From contig NZ_FNCA01000008.1 in assembly GCF_900100715.1 (NCBI RefSeq), positions 54,137 to 118,136 on the forward strand: 64,000 bases of DNA. The letters run 5' to 3'. The DNA is from Methanolobus vulcani. GTDB taxonomy: Archaea; Halobacteriota; Methanosarcinia; Methanosarcinales; Methanosarcinaceae. The notes under the pieces are model-generated. The model ran no database searches, was not told the DNA's origin, and saw only the letters and a program-made list of their open reading frames with translations. The position numbers and the translations under genes are program-made. This document shows, in pieces, positions 1 through 8,206 of this stretch. Each line of letters starts with the position of its first letter. Position 1 is the stretch's first letter.

Positions 1-729
1 GTAAGCAATGATGTCAGGGTACGTGAATATTTCAAAAAGTACATGGGTAAAGGTCTTGCACTTTATATCCTGCGCCTGATATTGGTGTTGCTGGTTATTC
101 TAACAGTAGTTGTAGTGTCGCTACCTTTCATATTCCTGATATCTGCAGGTGACTCTGGCTCTTCAGGAGCAATAAGGATAGTGGGTCTGATCTTTGCGAT
201 CATTGTTGTTGTTCTGGTACTTGTCATTATTTTAGGAATTATAGGTTCATTCATATCCATGGCAGTTCCTGTTTCCATGTATCAGGGTTCCGGTTTTTTC
301 TCTGCAATCGGAAGTGTGTTCAGGCAATTCAAAGCTGACTGGAAACAAATAGTAATTTATTGGATAGGACGCGGTATTCTGGGAATTGCCGTTGCCATTA
401 TGGCCGGAATTCTAGGTCTGATAATACTAGTCATTCTGCTATTGATCTTAGGAGCAATTGACCTTGGATTATACTTTATTCTAAATATGATACTGCCCGG
501 GACTATACTATGGTCACTGCTAATATCAGTGGTAATCGTGGAACTGCTGATTCTAAGCTTTGCATCGGCTATGATCAGGATGCCATTTTCTGTATTCATG
601 AAGTATCACATGCTGAGTTTTCTGGAATTATGGTATCCACTCAAAATGCCAATGTTCGATGAGCATTATCATGTTCCAGGCAGCATTTCTGACCAATGGA
701 TCGAAGATGCTATGGTTCCTGAAGAATAA
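1..729 (+). CDS. Multi-pass membrane protein, 5' end outside the window
   Basis: The reading frame is open from base 1, and the codons before the first ATG (base 43) read as a plausible continuation, so the gene probably starts upstream of the window. The visible part has about five hydrophobic segments: two near the N-terminal side, a Gly-rich loop, then a cluster of Leu/Ile/Val-rich helices. It ends in a short acidic, soluble tail that includes DEHYHVPGS. No catalytic motif is visible. It resembles uncharacterised archaeal multi-pass proteins, but I cannot name a family or a function with confidence. If the gene is not truncated, ATG 43 gives 228 residues. Confidence 0.6.
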   Translation, partial: VSNDVRVREYFKKYMGKGLALYILRLILVLLVILTVVVVSLPFIFLISAGDSGSSGAIRIVGLIFAIIVVVLVLVIILGIIGSFISMAVPVSMYQGSGFFSAIGSVFRQFKADWKQIVIYWIGRGILGIAVAIMAGILGLIILVILLLILGAIDLGLYFILNMILPGTILWSLLISVVIVELLILSFASAMIRMPFSVFMKYHMLSFLELWYPLKMPMFDEHYHVPGSISDQWIEDAMVPEE

Positions 730-816
730 ATTATAAAAATGGTAACTTTGCTTACCATCTTTTTATTCTTTTGCTTCTACCGGATAACTGATATTCTCTG
801 CCAGCTTCCCTCTACT

Positions 817-1401
817 ATGAAAAAAGTTATACTTGCCTCTGCGTCTCCAAGAAGAAGCGAACTGCTTTCCACTCTTATTGGTGGGGATTTTGAAATTATT
901 GTCAGTTCCTATGATGAGAAAGCATTTGATGATCTGGCTCCGGTGGATCTTGTGATGTATCATTCCAGGGAAAAAGCGATTGATGTTGCAGGAAAACTTA
1001 ACGAAGGTATCATTATTTCTGCTGACACTGTTGTTGTATGTGATGGAGACATTCTGGGCAAACCAGATGATACAGAAGATGCTGAAAGGATGCTTAAGAG
1101 GCTGAGTGGTAAAAAGATACAGGCAATTTCAGGTATCACTGTGATGGATGTGGCTACGGGTTTAGAAGTCACAGAGTATGAGATCACAGATATACTGATG
1201 CGTAAAATGTCAGATACTTTCATCATGAAATATATCAATACCGGAGAAACCGAAGGCAAAGCAGGTGCATTTGCAATTCAGGGAAAAGGTGCTGTACTTG
1301 TTGAAAGGATCGAAGGCGATTTTTTCAATGTGGTAGGACTTCCACTTTTCAGACTATCGCGTATGATGGAAATATTTGGAATAGATGTTCTGGCGGTATA
1401 G
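817..1401 (+). CDS. maf: Maf-like nucleoside triphosphate pyrophosphatase
   Basis: The Maf/YhdE family hydrolyses non-canonical or modified nucleoside triphosphates to monophosphates in the cytoplasm. The N-terminus carries the family signature SASPRR, followed by SADTVV with the acidic metal ligand, then GKP and a C-terminal segment with GDFFNVVGLPL. I place the start at ATG 817, which gives 194 residues, the usual Maf length. The in-frame ATG at 739 would add 26 hydrophobic residues that are not part of the family. The gene follows the membrane protein by less than 100 bases in the same direction. Family assignment is firm; the preferred nucleotide cannot be read from the sequence. Confidence 0.9.
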   Translation: MKKVILASASPRRSELLSTLIGGDFEIIVSSYDEKAFDDLAPVDLVMYHSREKAIDVAGKLNEGIIISADTVVVCDGDILGKPDDTEDAERMLKRLSGKKIQAISGITVMDVATGLEVTEYEITDILMRKMSDTFIMKYINTGETEGKAGAFAIQGKGAVLVERIEGDFFNVVGLPLFRLSRMMEIFGIDVLAV

Positions 1402-1458
1402 CCGGAAATTAAAAACAGCAGAATAAAGAGCTATAGGGAAAAATAAAAAGAAAAGAAA

Positions 1459-1477
1459 GCTGACCTTTGTGTTCAGC
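1459..1477 (-). terminator. Hairpin plus T-rich tract ending the 1473-2429 gene
   Basis: GCTGA at 1459-1463 pairs with TCAGC at 1473-1477. On the minus strand the hairpin overlaps the stop codon of the upstream gene and is followed by a T-rich run (TTTCTTTTCTTTTTA). The position fits transcription termination, though archaeal termination often needs only the T tract. Confidence 0.5.
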
Positions 1478-2429
1478 GATCTTTTTTCCAACGTTTCAGA
1501 ATTCCCATTGCACACAGCATTGCAATAATGAACACAGGTGTTTCAAATCCCGGACTTGGTTGCCCGGATGAAGAGTCTGTTGCTACTTCTTCTGTTGCTT
1601 CTGTCGTAGGCATTTCTTCCACAGGAGAGGACGATGCTACCAGGGCATATGTAGTGGGTGTTTCCAGTTTAAGATCATGTAGTTTGATTGACGATGTGGT
1701 TGCTGCGCTGGAAGTCACTTTTCCATCGACAATAACATCAACACTGAAACTGTAAGATCCATCTGCAGGAACTGTCATTCTCACAGTAGCTCTTGTTTTC
1801 TGATTATTTTCAAGATTAGAGGCAATTGCACTGCCGGTGTATCTTGTGTAATCATCAACAATTGCAGTGACAACCACAGTTATCTTATTAGCTTCATTTC
1901 CCTGATTGTAAAGACCCGGTGAAGCTTCAAATATAATATCTTCTCCATAGTTCGTTGCCTGTATGGTTTCAATCATAAGGTCAGTAAGTATTACATTTGG
2001 AACTTCTTCGGTTACTGCACTTGCCAGACGCACATGGGTTGTAGATTCATCTAAAAGACTCCCATCTTCAAAAAGCTCGATAACTACAAGTTGTTCTCCG
2101 CTTTTTGGAACGTTAAAGGATATTGTCTTGTAAGATTGCTCCTGAGCCTTCAAATAGCCAACACTTTCTTCATGTTCAGAAGTTATCAAATTCGTAGAAG
2201 GGTCCTTTGATTTCACTTTAAGGGAAAGTGAACCAGTGTCTGTGTTCAATGGGTTCATTATATAAGCTGTTACTTTAAGTTCGAACTCTTCGCCGTCCGG
2301 TGTCGACATTACATCCACATTGGTGATAGTTGGGTGTGGTGTCTCTTCGATCATATTCTGATTAATGCATCCGCTGGAGACACAAAAAGCAAAAATGAAA
2401 AAGAAAAACAGAAGGTTCATAACTTTCAT
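1473..2429 (-). CDS. Surface protein with PGF-CTERM anchor, probable lipoprotein
   Basis: This 318-residue exported protein has an N-terminal hydrophobic signal ending in SSGC, a possible lipobox. Its body is made of beta-rich repeats: one region runs from about residue 35 to 135 and a second from about 150 to 245. The C-terminus is a PGF-CTERM sorting signal: a Ser/Thr/Glu-rich linker, then SPGF, a hydrophobic helix and the basic tail KRWKKDR. Archaeosortase A recognises such tails in other archaea. The body resembles a DUF found in methanogen surface proteins (DUF7490-like), but I cannot confirm that. It lies 8 bases downstream of the next lipoprotein gene, so the two are probably one operon. 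Confidence 0.75.
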   Translation of the reverse strand: MKVMNLLFFFFIFAFCVSSGCINQNMIEETPHPTITNVDVMSTPDGEEFELKVTAYIMNPLNTDTGSLSLKVKSKDPSTNLITSEHEESVGYLKAQEQSYKTISFNVPKSGEQLVVIELFEDGSLLDESTTHVRLASAVTEEVPNVILTDLMIETIQATNYGEDIIFEASPGLYNQGNEANKITVVVTAIVDDYTRYTGSAIASNLENNQKTRATVRMTVPADGSYSFSVDVIVDGKVTSSAATTSSIKLHDLKLETPTTYALVASSSPVEEMPTTEATEEVATDSSSGQPSPGFETPVFIIAMLCAMGILKRWKKDR

Positions 2430-2437
2430 GTTATCGC

Positions 2438-3247
2438 CTACAGCTTAACTGTCAGTATCAGTGTCTGCTCATCTACGACATTATCGCCGTACATAAGTTT
2501 AACATAGATATCGGTCTCCCCGTTTGGAGCATCGCTCTTCACTGGTATCTGGATACCTTTGGTATATGATGTCCCACTTCTGGCCATAGATTCATTAATA
2601 TCCATTGAAGCATCATCAGCAATAAGTTCATTGTCCACATCAAATACAACTGTAAGGAGACCTGCAGGTATTGTGCTCTGACCATGGTTCTTCACGGAGA
2701 ATGATATAGTTGCATTTTCCCCTTTCTTAAGTTCCCAGGTTTCAGATGTTGTTGTACGCAGTGAATCCATGTTCTCAACAAATCCAAGGAACTGAAGCTG
2801 TACATCAGGCATTATTGTCACATCAACAGGTACTGACTTTGTCTTTGTGATCTGCTTGCTTTCCTCATCCATTCCTGAGAGGTAACTGATTGTTACAGCA
2901 GAATCATTGACATCTGTGTTAAATGCAGGTGCAGTGATCTTTGCATTAAGGACTGATGATTGTGCAGTTGTTTCTTTACCTGCTATGTTCACGGATCCTG
3001 TCCCTGTAACTGTAAATGGTATAAAACCTGAAACAGTCACAGATTCAATAGCCTGGGTATCATTGTTCGTTACTGTAAGCGATATGTCCTGTTCCTGGAA
3101 TTCTTTAATAACTACAGGATTGGTGCTGACAAAGACATTGTCAGGGCTGACCGGATCAGCCGTTTGCACTGTGTCTGCACATCCGGACACCAGCAGCATT
3201 GCCAGTATTGATATCGCTAGGATCATCTTTCGGACTAGTTCTGTCAT
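2438..3247 (-). CDS. Exported lipoprotein with CARDB-like beta domains
   Basis: The 269-residue product starts with a signal peptide ending in the lipobox LVSGC, so it is likely anchored through a lipidated cysteine near residue 23. The rest is beta-rich and contains phrases typical of CARDB or other Ig-like adhesion folds, such as SLTVTNNDTQAIESV and SFSVKNHGQSTIPAG. No enzyme motif is visible. It is the first gene of a two-gene unit with the PGF-CTERM protein, and both are probably exposed on the cell envelope. A palindromic sequence sits just upstream of its start. Confidence 0.7.
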   Translation of the reverse strand: MTELVRKMILAISILAMLLVSGCADTVQTADPVSPDNVFVSTNPVVIKEFQEQDISLTVTNNDTQAIESVTVSGFIPFTVTGTGSVNIAGKETTAQSSVLNAKITAPAFNTDVNDSAVTISYLSGMDEESKQITKTKSVPVDVTIMPDVQLQFLGFVENMDSLRTTTSETWELKKGENATISFSVKNHGQSTIPAGLLTVVFDVDNELIADDASMDINESMARSGTSYTKGIQIPVKSDAPNGETDIYVKLMYGDNVVDEQTLILTVKL

Positions 3248-3260
3248 ATATAACTACCTC

Positions 3261-3282
3261 ACTTTTGAAAGTACTCAAAAGT
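3261..3282 (-). promoter_or_regulatory. Inverted repeat between TATA-like box and envelope operon start
   Basis: ACTTTTGA at 3261-3268 is the exact reverse complement of TCAAAAGT at 3275-3282, with a 6-base spacer. On the minus strand a TATA-like AATATTTAAA lies directly upstream, and the start codon of the lipoprotein gene is about 14 bases downstream. The position fits an operator overlapping the transcription start. The binding protein is unknown. Confidence 0.4.
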
Positions 3283-3429
3283 TTAAATATTCTTTGTTAT
3301 TTTTTTTGATTGATATTATATTTTTTATTTAAAATCGCTTGGTCAGTTTTATTTCCAGATTTCCCATGGAATTACTTTCTTATGCTCTGCATTCATATAC
3401 AAGTAACAAGCAACGATCAGAGGTCTCAT

Positions 3430-4458
3430 ATGTCCGGTTATAATGCAAAAGAACGGTTTATTCGCTCCCTTGAGGGAAAAAAAGTGGACAAAGTTCCTGT
3501 TTGCTCTGTTACACAAACAGGTGTTGTTGAACTTATGGAACTTACAGGTTCAAAATGGCCGCAGGCCCACTACGATCCTGGCATGATGGCAAGCCTTGCA
3601 ATAGCCGGTCATGAAATTGCCGGACTTGAGGCTGTAAGGTTTCCTTTTTGCACTACGGTGATAGCTGAAACCCTTGGTTGCACTTTTGATGAAGGTTCAA
3701 TTGATACGCAACCCTATCAACTTGACTTCCCGTGCAAGACAAAAGAAGATGCAGAAAACTTATCCCTTCCTTCCAATCTGGCTGAATGCAGAAGAATAAA
3801 GATCATGCTCCAGGCTGCAGAAATCATCAAAAACACTATCTCAGATGACATTCCACTAATTGCCGGAATGATAGGTCCGGCTGCGATCGCATTTTATCTT
3901 TCAGGCGCAAAGAATTACCTGCGCTGGTGTATCACAGAACCAGAACTTTTAAAGCATCTCATGAAACTGGGAACTGAAGTATGCATCGAATATTCCAATA
4001 TGCTATTTGAAAAAGGTGTAGATGCAGTGGTTATTATTGATTCTGAGGCAGGACCTGATATACTTCCGCCACCGCTCTTCACTGAACTTGTACTTCCTGA
4101 ATATCATTTGTTGACCGCCGCAATGAAAGGTCACAGTATTCTGCATATTTGTGGTGATGCCACAGATATTCTTGAAAGCATGGCAGAATCAGGATTTGAA
4201 GGCCTCAGTGTTGAAGAAAGAACTGACCTTTCTTATGCAAAGAGTGTTGTTGGAGAACGAGCTTGTTTAATTGGTAATGTATCACCTGCTGCTACTCTTT
4301 TGTCTAGATCAAGAGACCAGATAAAAAAGGAAGCAAAACAATGCATTGATGATGGAGCAGGAATACTTGCCCCAGGTTGTGGTATAGCCCCGCGCACACC
4401 TGTTGAGAACATTAAAGCCTTTGTATCTGCCAGGGATGAATATTATGAAGAAAAGTAA
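3430..4458 (+). CDS. mtaA: Methylcobamide:coenzyme M methyltransferase (MtaA/MtbA family)
   Basis: The family transfers the methyl group from a methylated corrinoid protein to coenzyme M, the step that feeds methanol or methylamine carbon into methanogenesis. The 342-residue protein has the uroporphyrinogen-decarboxylase fold. The zinc ligands are visible as His239-x-Cys241 in LHICGD and Cys317 in APGCGIAP. The N-terminus VDKVPVCSVTQTG also matches the family closely. I chose ATG 3430, which follows a purine-rich AGAGG; the frame extends upstream to 3310 but that segment is hydrophobic and not homologous. MtaA (methanol) and MtbA (methylamines) are hard to separate by eye, so the symbol is a best guess. 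No corrinoid protein or substrate methyltransferase gene is adjacent. Confidence 0.85.
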   Translation: MSGYNAKERFIRSLEGKKVDKVPVCSVTQTGVVELMELTGSKWPQAHYDPGMMASLAIAGHEIAGLEAVRFPFCTTVIAETLGCTFDEGSIDTQPYQLDFPCKTKEDAENLSLPSNLAECRRIKIMLQAAEIIKNTISDDIPLIAGMIGPAAIAFYLSGAKNYLRWCITEPELLKHLMKLGTEVCIEYSNMLFEKGVDAVVIIDSEAGPDILPPPLFTELVLPEYHLLTAAMKGHSILHICGDATDILESMAESGFEGLSVEERTDLSYAKSVVGERACLIGNVSPAATLLSRSRDQIKKEAKQCIDDGAGILAPGCGIAPRTPVENIKAFVSARDEYYEEK

Positions 4459-4572
4459 AATACTATAAATATTCCTTTTCTGTTCTTTTTTAATTACATC
4501 TTTTTCCGATAGGTCTATTCTAATTTCAATGTCTGATCGACATACAATTTTTATTTTATAATCGCATATTAT

Positions 4573-5511
4573 ATGGAGCCTTTAGAGAGGTTTTATCGAT
4601 TGAAAGGATGGATACTGTACAAAACTGCTCAGAATTCTCTGAGCCCGGAAGCTTATGAAATTCATCGTCTTATAGAGACTGCCGAAAAAAAAGGCATCTA
4701 CATCGAGGTTGTTTCACCTGACCAGTTCGATCTTCTGGTAACACGGGAAGACCGTAAAAGTATATTGCTTAATGGTGAAGTGGTACCTCTGCCGGATTTT
4801 CTCTTGCCGCGAATGGGTGCAGGTACTTCTTATTTTGGGATGGCAGTTATAAGGCATCTGGAAAAACTTGGTGTTTATATTGTAAATTCTGCACAGTCTA
4901 TCGATACTGTGAAGGATAAACTTTATTCACAGCAGATACTTGCAGGTCACAATATTCCTGTACCGCGCACAATGCTGGGTAAATATCCAATTGATGATGC
5001 ACTTGTAGAAAAGTACCTGAGTTTTCCTCTTGTGGTGAAAACACTTTCCGGCTCCATGGGAAAAGGAATCTTTCTTTGTGATAACAAATCACAGTTCAAT
5101 GATCTGATGGGACTTATACACGTGACCAATCCCAAACTGAACATAATCCTTCAGGAATTCATCAAAAGCAGTCATGGAAAGGATCTCAGGGTCTTTGTTG
5201 TAGGTGGAAGGCCAATAGCCTGTATTGAAAGGACTTCAAGTGACAATAATTTCAAGGCCAATTTTTCACGGGGAGGACAGGTTTCCAGATTTGCAATGAC
5301 CCCTGAAGTAAAATGGCTTGCAACAGAGACTGCAAGATTGTTCGGTCTTGATATAGCAGGTATCGATCTTCTTTTTGATGGAAAGCATTTCAGGGTTTGC
5401 GAAGCAAACTCATCTCCGGGTTTTAAAGGTATTGAAAGTTGTTGTGATATTGATATTGCCGACGAGATATACAATTTCATTAAGATCCGCCTGGGCCGTT
5501 TTGAAGATTGA
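4573..5511 (+). CDS. mptN: RimK-family alpha-L-glutamate ligase, probably tetrahydromethanopterin:glutamate ligase
   Basis: This 312-residue ATP-grasp enzyme joins glutamate to a carboxylate using ATP. Family features seen are the N-terminal pre-ATP-grasp segment with PDFLLPRMG, the ATP-binding stretch with LVVKTLSGSMGKGI near residue 155, the strand QEFIKSSHGKDLRVFVVGG, and the Mg/ATP site IDLLFDG...EANSSPGFKGIE near the end. In Methanosarcinaceae, the homologue MptN converts tetrahydromethanopterin to tetrahydrosarcinapterin; its relative CofF adds glutamate to F420. I favour MptN from the host inference, but the substrate is not proved by the sequence. It stands alone, 114 bases after the methyltransferase gene. 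Confidence 0.7.
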   Translation: MEPLERFYRLKGWILYKTAQNSLSPEAYEIHRLIETAEKKGIYIEVVSPDQFDLLVTREDRKSILLNGEVVPLPDFLLPRMGAGTSYFGMAVIRHLEKLGVYIVNSAQSIDTVKDKLYSQQILAGHNIPVPRTMLGKYPIDDALVEKYLSFPLVVKTLSGSMGKGIFLCDNKSQFNDLMGLIHVTNPKLNIILQEFIKSSHGKDLRVFVVGGRPIACIERTSSDNNFKANFSRGGQVSRFAMTPEVKWLATETARLFGLDIAGIDLLFDGKHFRVCEANSSPGFKGIESCCDIDIADEIYNFIKIRLGRFED

Positions 5512-5811
5512 GAACTTTGTAGGGGAACCGATTATTCCAAACCAAAATTTTATTTTATTTTATTTTATTTTTCAGATAATATATTTATAGCACGAGTTTC
5601 ATTTTCTATTATGAGAGTTGGCTTAGTAAAAGTGGGTAACTGTTGGCAAGACGGCAGTCTCCTTCCGTGTAATATATAGCAACATTACTTTTATATAGTC
5701 AATATTTATATAATACTGTGTGCAAATGAGTAACATGAGTATTTTGTCGAGGGAATAATTATACTATATTACTGACAGGAAAATAAAATAGAGTTAAAGG
5801 GATGCGATCGA
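5512..5811. other. Intergenic: T-rich terminator tract and MCP promoter
   Basis: After the ligase gene lie four TTTTA units and a final T run (5548-5572), a likely archaeal T-rich terminator. A TATA-like TATTTATATAAT is at 5703-5714, about 100 bases before the chemoreceptor start, and is followed by GTGTGCAA, which also occurs upstream of the second chemoreceptor. A GC-richer block at 5630-5680 contains a 22-codon ATG frame (5611) that I do not regard as a gene. Confidence 0.45.
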
Positions 5812-7863
5812 TTGAACTTCAAAAAAATTACTATTAATAAGAAGATCATTGCTTTTGCTTTGATCCTCACCATACTGCCAATGACAGCAGTTGGTATATT
5901 TGCATACGGACAAACAGCCACTGCTATAAGAGAACAGTTGCATGAAAGACTTGATGAACAGGTATCTATGGAAGAACAATATATTGATGCCGTGTTCTCT
6001 GTTGCTCAAGAAAGCATGTTGGCGGATATAAATATAGCACAGCAAGATTTCTATTCACACGGAGAGGCCAGCATATCAAATGGAAATTTGATCATTGGTA
6101 CTGACTACGTCGTAAATGGGGATACTGCTCTAGTTGATAAAATTCAGAATCAAGTAGGCGGTATTGTAACAATATTCCAGGTGAAGGATGGTTCTGCTAC
6201 AAGAATATCAACAACTGCCCTGGACTCCAACGGAAACAGGGCAATTGGTACCACACTTGGATCTGACATTTACAGTACAGTGGTAAGTGGTGGAAAGGCG
6301 TATAGTGGACGTGCAAATGTGCTGGGTCAGTACTATCTGAGCTATTATGATCCTATCAAAGATCCAAGTGGAAAGGTCATAGGTATTCTTTCAGTTGCAA
6401 TCCCTGAAGAGATATACCGTTTGAAGATCAAAGAACAGATGTCCACAATTGTTTTCGGCCAAACCGGATACATGTATGTAATGGATTCCAAAGGTAACGT
6501 TATCATTCACCCAAGTATAGAAGGTGACAACCTTTTGCAAAATGATTTTGCCAAAACAATGGTGGCAAACAAAAAAGGAAGACTTAATTATATGTGGCAG
6601 GGTCGCGAAAAAACAGTCAGTTATACTTATTATCCTGCCAAGGACTGGATCATTGCTTCAGGAACTTATATAGATGAGTTCGAAGCACCTGTAAGAACTA
6701 TCAGGAATGGTCTTATTGCAGCAATCATTGTATTTGCTATTTTGGGTTCAGCTGCTGCATTCCTAATGGGAAGATCCATTTCAAAAGGAATCCAGAGGAT
6801 CGTTTCAGATTTCAAGCAGATCTCAGATGATGCACTTGGAGGCAAGATCAACAGGCGTGCAGAACCTGATGTTGATATCGACTTTGTAGCGATCCCGGCG
6901 GGTCTTAATGAAATACTGAATTCGCTTACCAGTGTTATTAGTGTTGTCAGGAATAGTGCTGATAGTGTCGCCTCTACAGCAGAGGAAATGTCTGCATCAA
7001 TAGAGGAAATGACTGCAGCTTCATCTGAGATCTCTGATACAGTCGGTGAGATCGCAAGGGGATCACAGGAGCAGTCTTCCAGGGCTGACGATGTTGCAAA
7101 GACCATGAACGACATGACTATCAGTGTCCAGGATATTGCTAACAGTGCACAGAACGCAGCTGAAGCTGCAAATGCTGCAAGGGACTTTATCTTTAATGTC
7201 GGGATGCAGTCTAAAGAAATGCTTACTCAGATGGATGCCATTAAAGGTGCAACCAACACTTCCTCTTCCGTAATAAAGGAGCTTGAATCAAAGTCCAACC
7301 AGATTGGAGAAATTGTGGATATCATCACAAATATTGCTGACCAGACAAATCTGCTGGCTCTAAACGCTGCTATTGAGGCTGCAAGGGCCGGAGAGCACGG
7401 ACGTGGTTTTGCTGTTGTTGCGGACGAGGTCAGAAAGCTTGCCGAGAACTCAGGAACCGCAGCAGCACAGATAGCAGAGTTGCTTACGGAGATCAAGAAT
7501 GGAACACATGAAGCTGTCTCATCCATGGATGCAGGTTCCAAGACCGTTGAAGATGGAGTTGTAGCACTTTCCGGTACAGTTGAAGCCGTACAGAAGATCG
7601 TTGAAGAGAGTAACAGGATCGCTGTAATGGCAGAAAGTATTGCTGCTGCTGCAGAAGAGCAATCTGCTTCCATTGAAGAGGTAACTGCCACGGTCGATGA
7701 GGTTGCATCTATCTCACAGGAAGCTGCTGCAGGTACTCAGCAGACATCTGCTGCAATGGAACAACAGAACGCAACGGTACAGGAAATCTCCAGGAGTTCG
7801 CAACTGCTTGCTCAGATGGCAACTGATATGCAGGAGATTGTTGGAAAATATGTTACTGAATAA
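5812..7863 (+). CDS. Methyl-accepting chemotaxis protein with Cache sensor
   Basis: Chemoreceptors sense a ligand outside the membrane and control the CheA kinase. The 683-residue protein has an N-terminal membrane segment (about 12-32) and an extracytoplasmic Cache-type sensor (about 40-285) with [12 protein letters not shown] at its end. A second membrane segment (about 297-318), a HAMP region and a long coiled-coil signalling domain follow. The hairpin tip reads [21 protein letters not shown]. The start is a TTG at 5812 preceded by a purine-rich AAAGGG; the nearby ATG at 5802 is in another frame. It is a tandem paralogue of the next gene. No che genes are in this window. Confidence 0.93.
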   Translation: MNFKKITINKKIIAFALILTILPMTAVGIFAYGQTATAIREQLHERLDEQVSMEEQYIDAVFSVAQESMLADINIAQQDFYSHGEASISNGNLIIGTDYVVNGDTALVDKIQNQVGGIVTIFQVKDGSATRISTTALDSNGNRAIGTTLGSDIYSTVVSGGKAYSGRANVLGQYYLSYYDPIKDPSGKVIGILSVAIPEEIYRLKIKEQMSTIVFGQTGYMYVMDSKGNVIIHPSIEGDNLLQNDFAKTMVANKKGRLNYMWQGREKTVSYTYYPAKDWIIASGTYIDEFEAPVRTIRNGLIAAIIVFAILGSAAAFLMGRSISKGIQRIVSDFKQISDDALGGKINRRAEPDVDIDFVAIPAGLNEILNSLTSVISVVRNSADSVASTAEEMSASIEEMTAASSEISDTVGEIARGSQEQSSRADDVAKTMNDMTISVQDIANSAQNAAEAANAARDFIFNVGMQSKEMLTQMDAIKGATNTSSSVIKELESKSNQIGEIVDIITNIADQTNLLALNAAIEAARAGEHGRGFAVVADEVRKLAENSGTAAAQIAELLTEIKNGTHEAVSSMDAGSKTVEDGVVALSGTVEAVQKIVEESNRIAVMAESIAAAAEEQSASIEEVTATVDEVASISQEAAAGTQQTSAAMEQQNATVQEISRSSQLLAQMATDMQEIVGKYVTE

Positions 7864-7875
7864 AATGGTTAAACC

Positions 7876-7935
7876 TTAAGTCTGCCAGACTTAAACAATG
7901 AACATGAGGGTTGCATCCCTCTTCTTATTTTTTTT
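7876..7935 (+). terminator. Double hairpin and T run after the first chemoreceptor gene
   Basis: Two inverted repeats lie 12 bases after the stop codon. The first is TTAAGTC-TGCCA-GACTTAA at 7876-7894. The second is GAGGG-TTGCAT-CCCTC at 7906-7921, followed directly by TTCTTATTTTTTTTC. The arrangement separates the two chemoreceptor genes into independent transcription units. The rest of the gap to 8206 is AT-rich and holds no gene that I can support. Confidence 0.65.
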
Positions 7936-8095
7936 CAGTTTTGTTTATTCATTTTATTGGTATTTTCTTATCATTTCTTTTTTGTCAGATTTTATACTGA
8001 CTATTATTGTATATACGGGATTTCACAAAATATCATTCTCATATCTTTTTACATCTGGCTCATATTTAAAAAAAAGTAAAATCTGAGAACCACTA

Positions 8096-8186
8096 TATTT
8101 ATATAATTTACATATTTATAATAGCTGCATAGTGTGCAACATATACACTATTGGGGTGGTAATATACACTTCACATACACACTATG
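8096..8186 (+). promoter_or_regulatory. Promoter and repeat-bearing leader of the second chemoreceptor gene
   Basis: A TATA-like TTTATATAAT lies near 8098-8107. Downstream are ATAGTGT (8129-8135), its complement ACACTAT (8145-8151) and a second complement (8179-8185). The outer pair extends to 9 bases, CATAGTGTG at 8128-8136 with CACACTATG at 8178-8186. The first arm can pair with either of the other two, so these could be alternative hairpins in the leader or repeated protein half-sites. GTGTGCAA, shared with the first chemoreceptor promoter, overlaps the first arm. Confidence 0.4.
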
Positions 8187-8206
8187 TAATTTAAGGATGT
8201 GGATCT

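Noticed and set aside
5611..5679. A 22-codon peptide in the leader region of the first chemoreceptor
   Set aside because: It is too short and lacks a ribosome-binding site. A regulatory small RNA cannot be excluded but is not supported.
6666..7691. Long open frames on the minus strand of the chemoreceptor genes
   Set aside because: They arise from the repetitive Ala/Glu/Ser codon pattern of the coiled coil and encode low-complexity Ser/Ala-rich sequences.
7898..8086. A 62-residue Phe-rich frame after the first chemoreceptor gene
   Set aside because: It overlaps the terminator hairpin, is extremely AT-rich and has no ribosome-binding site.
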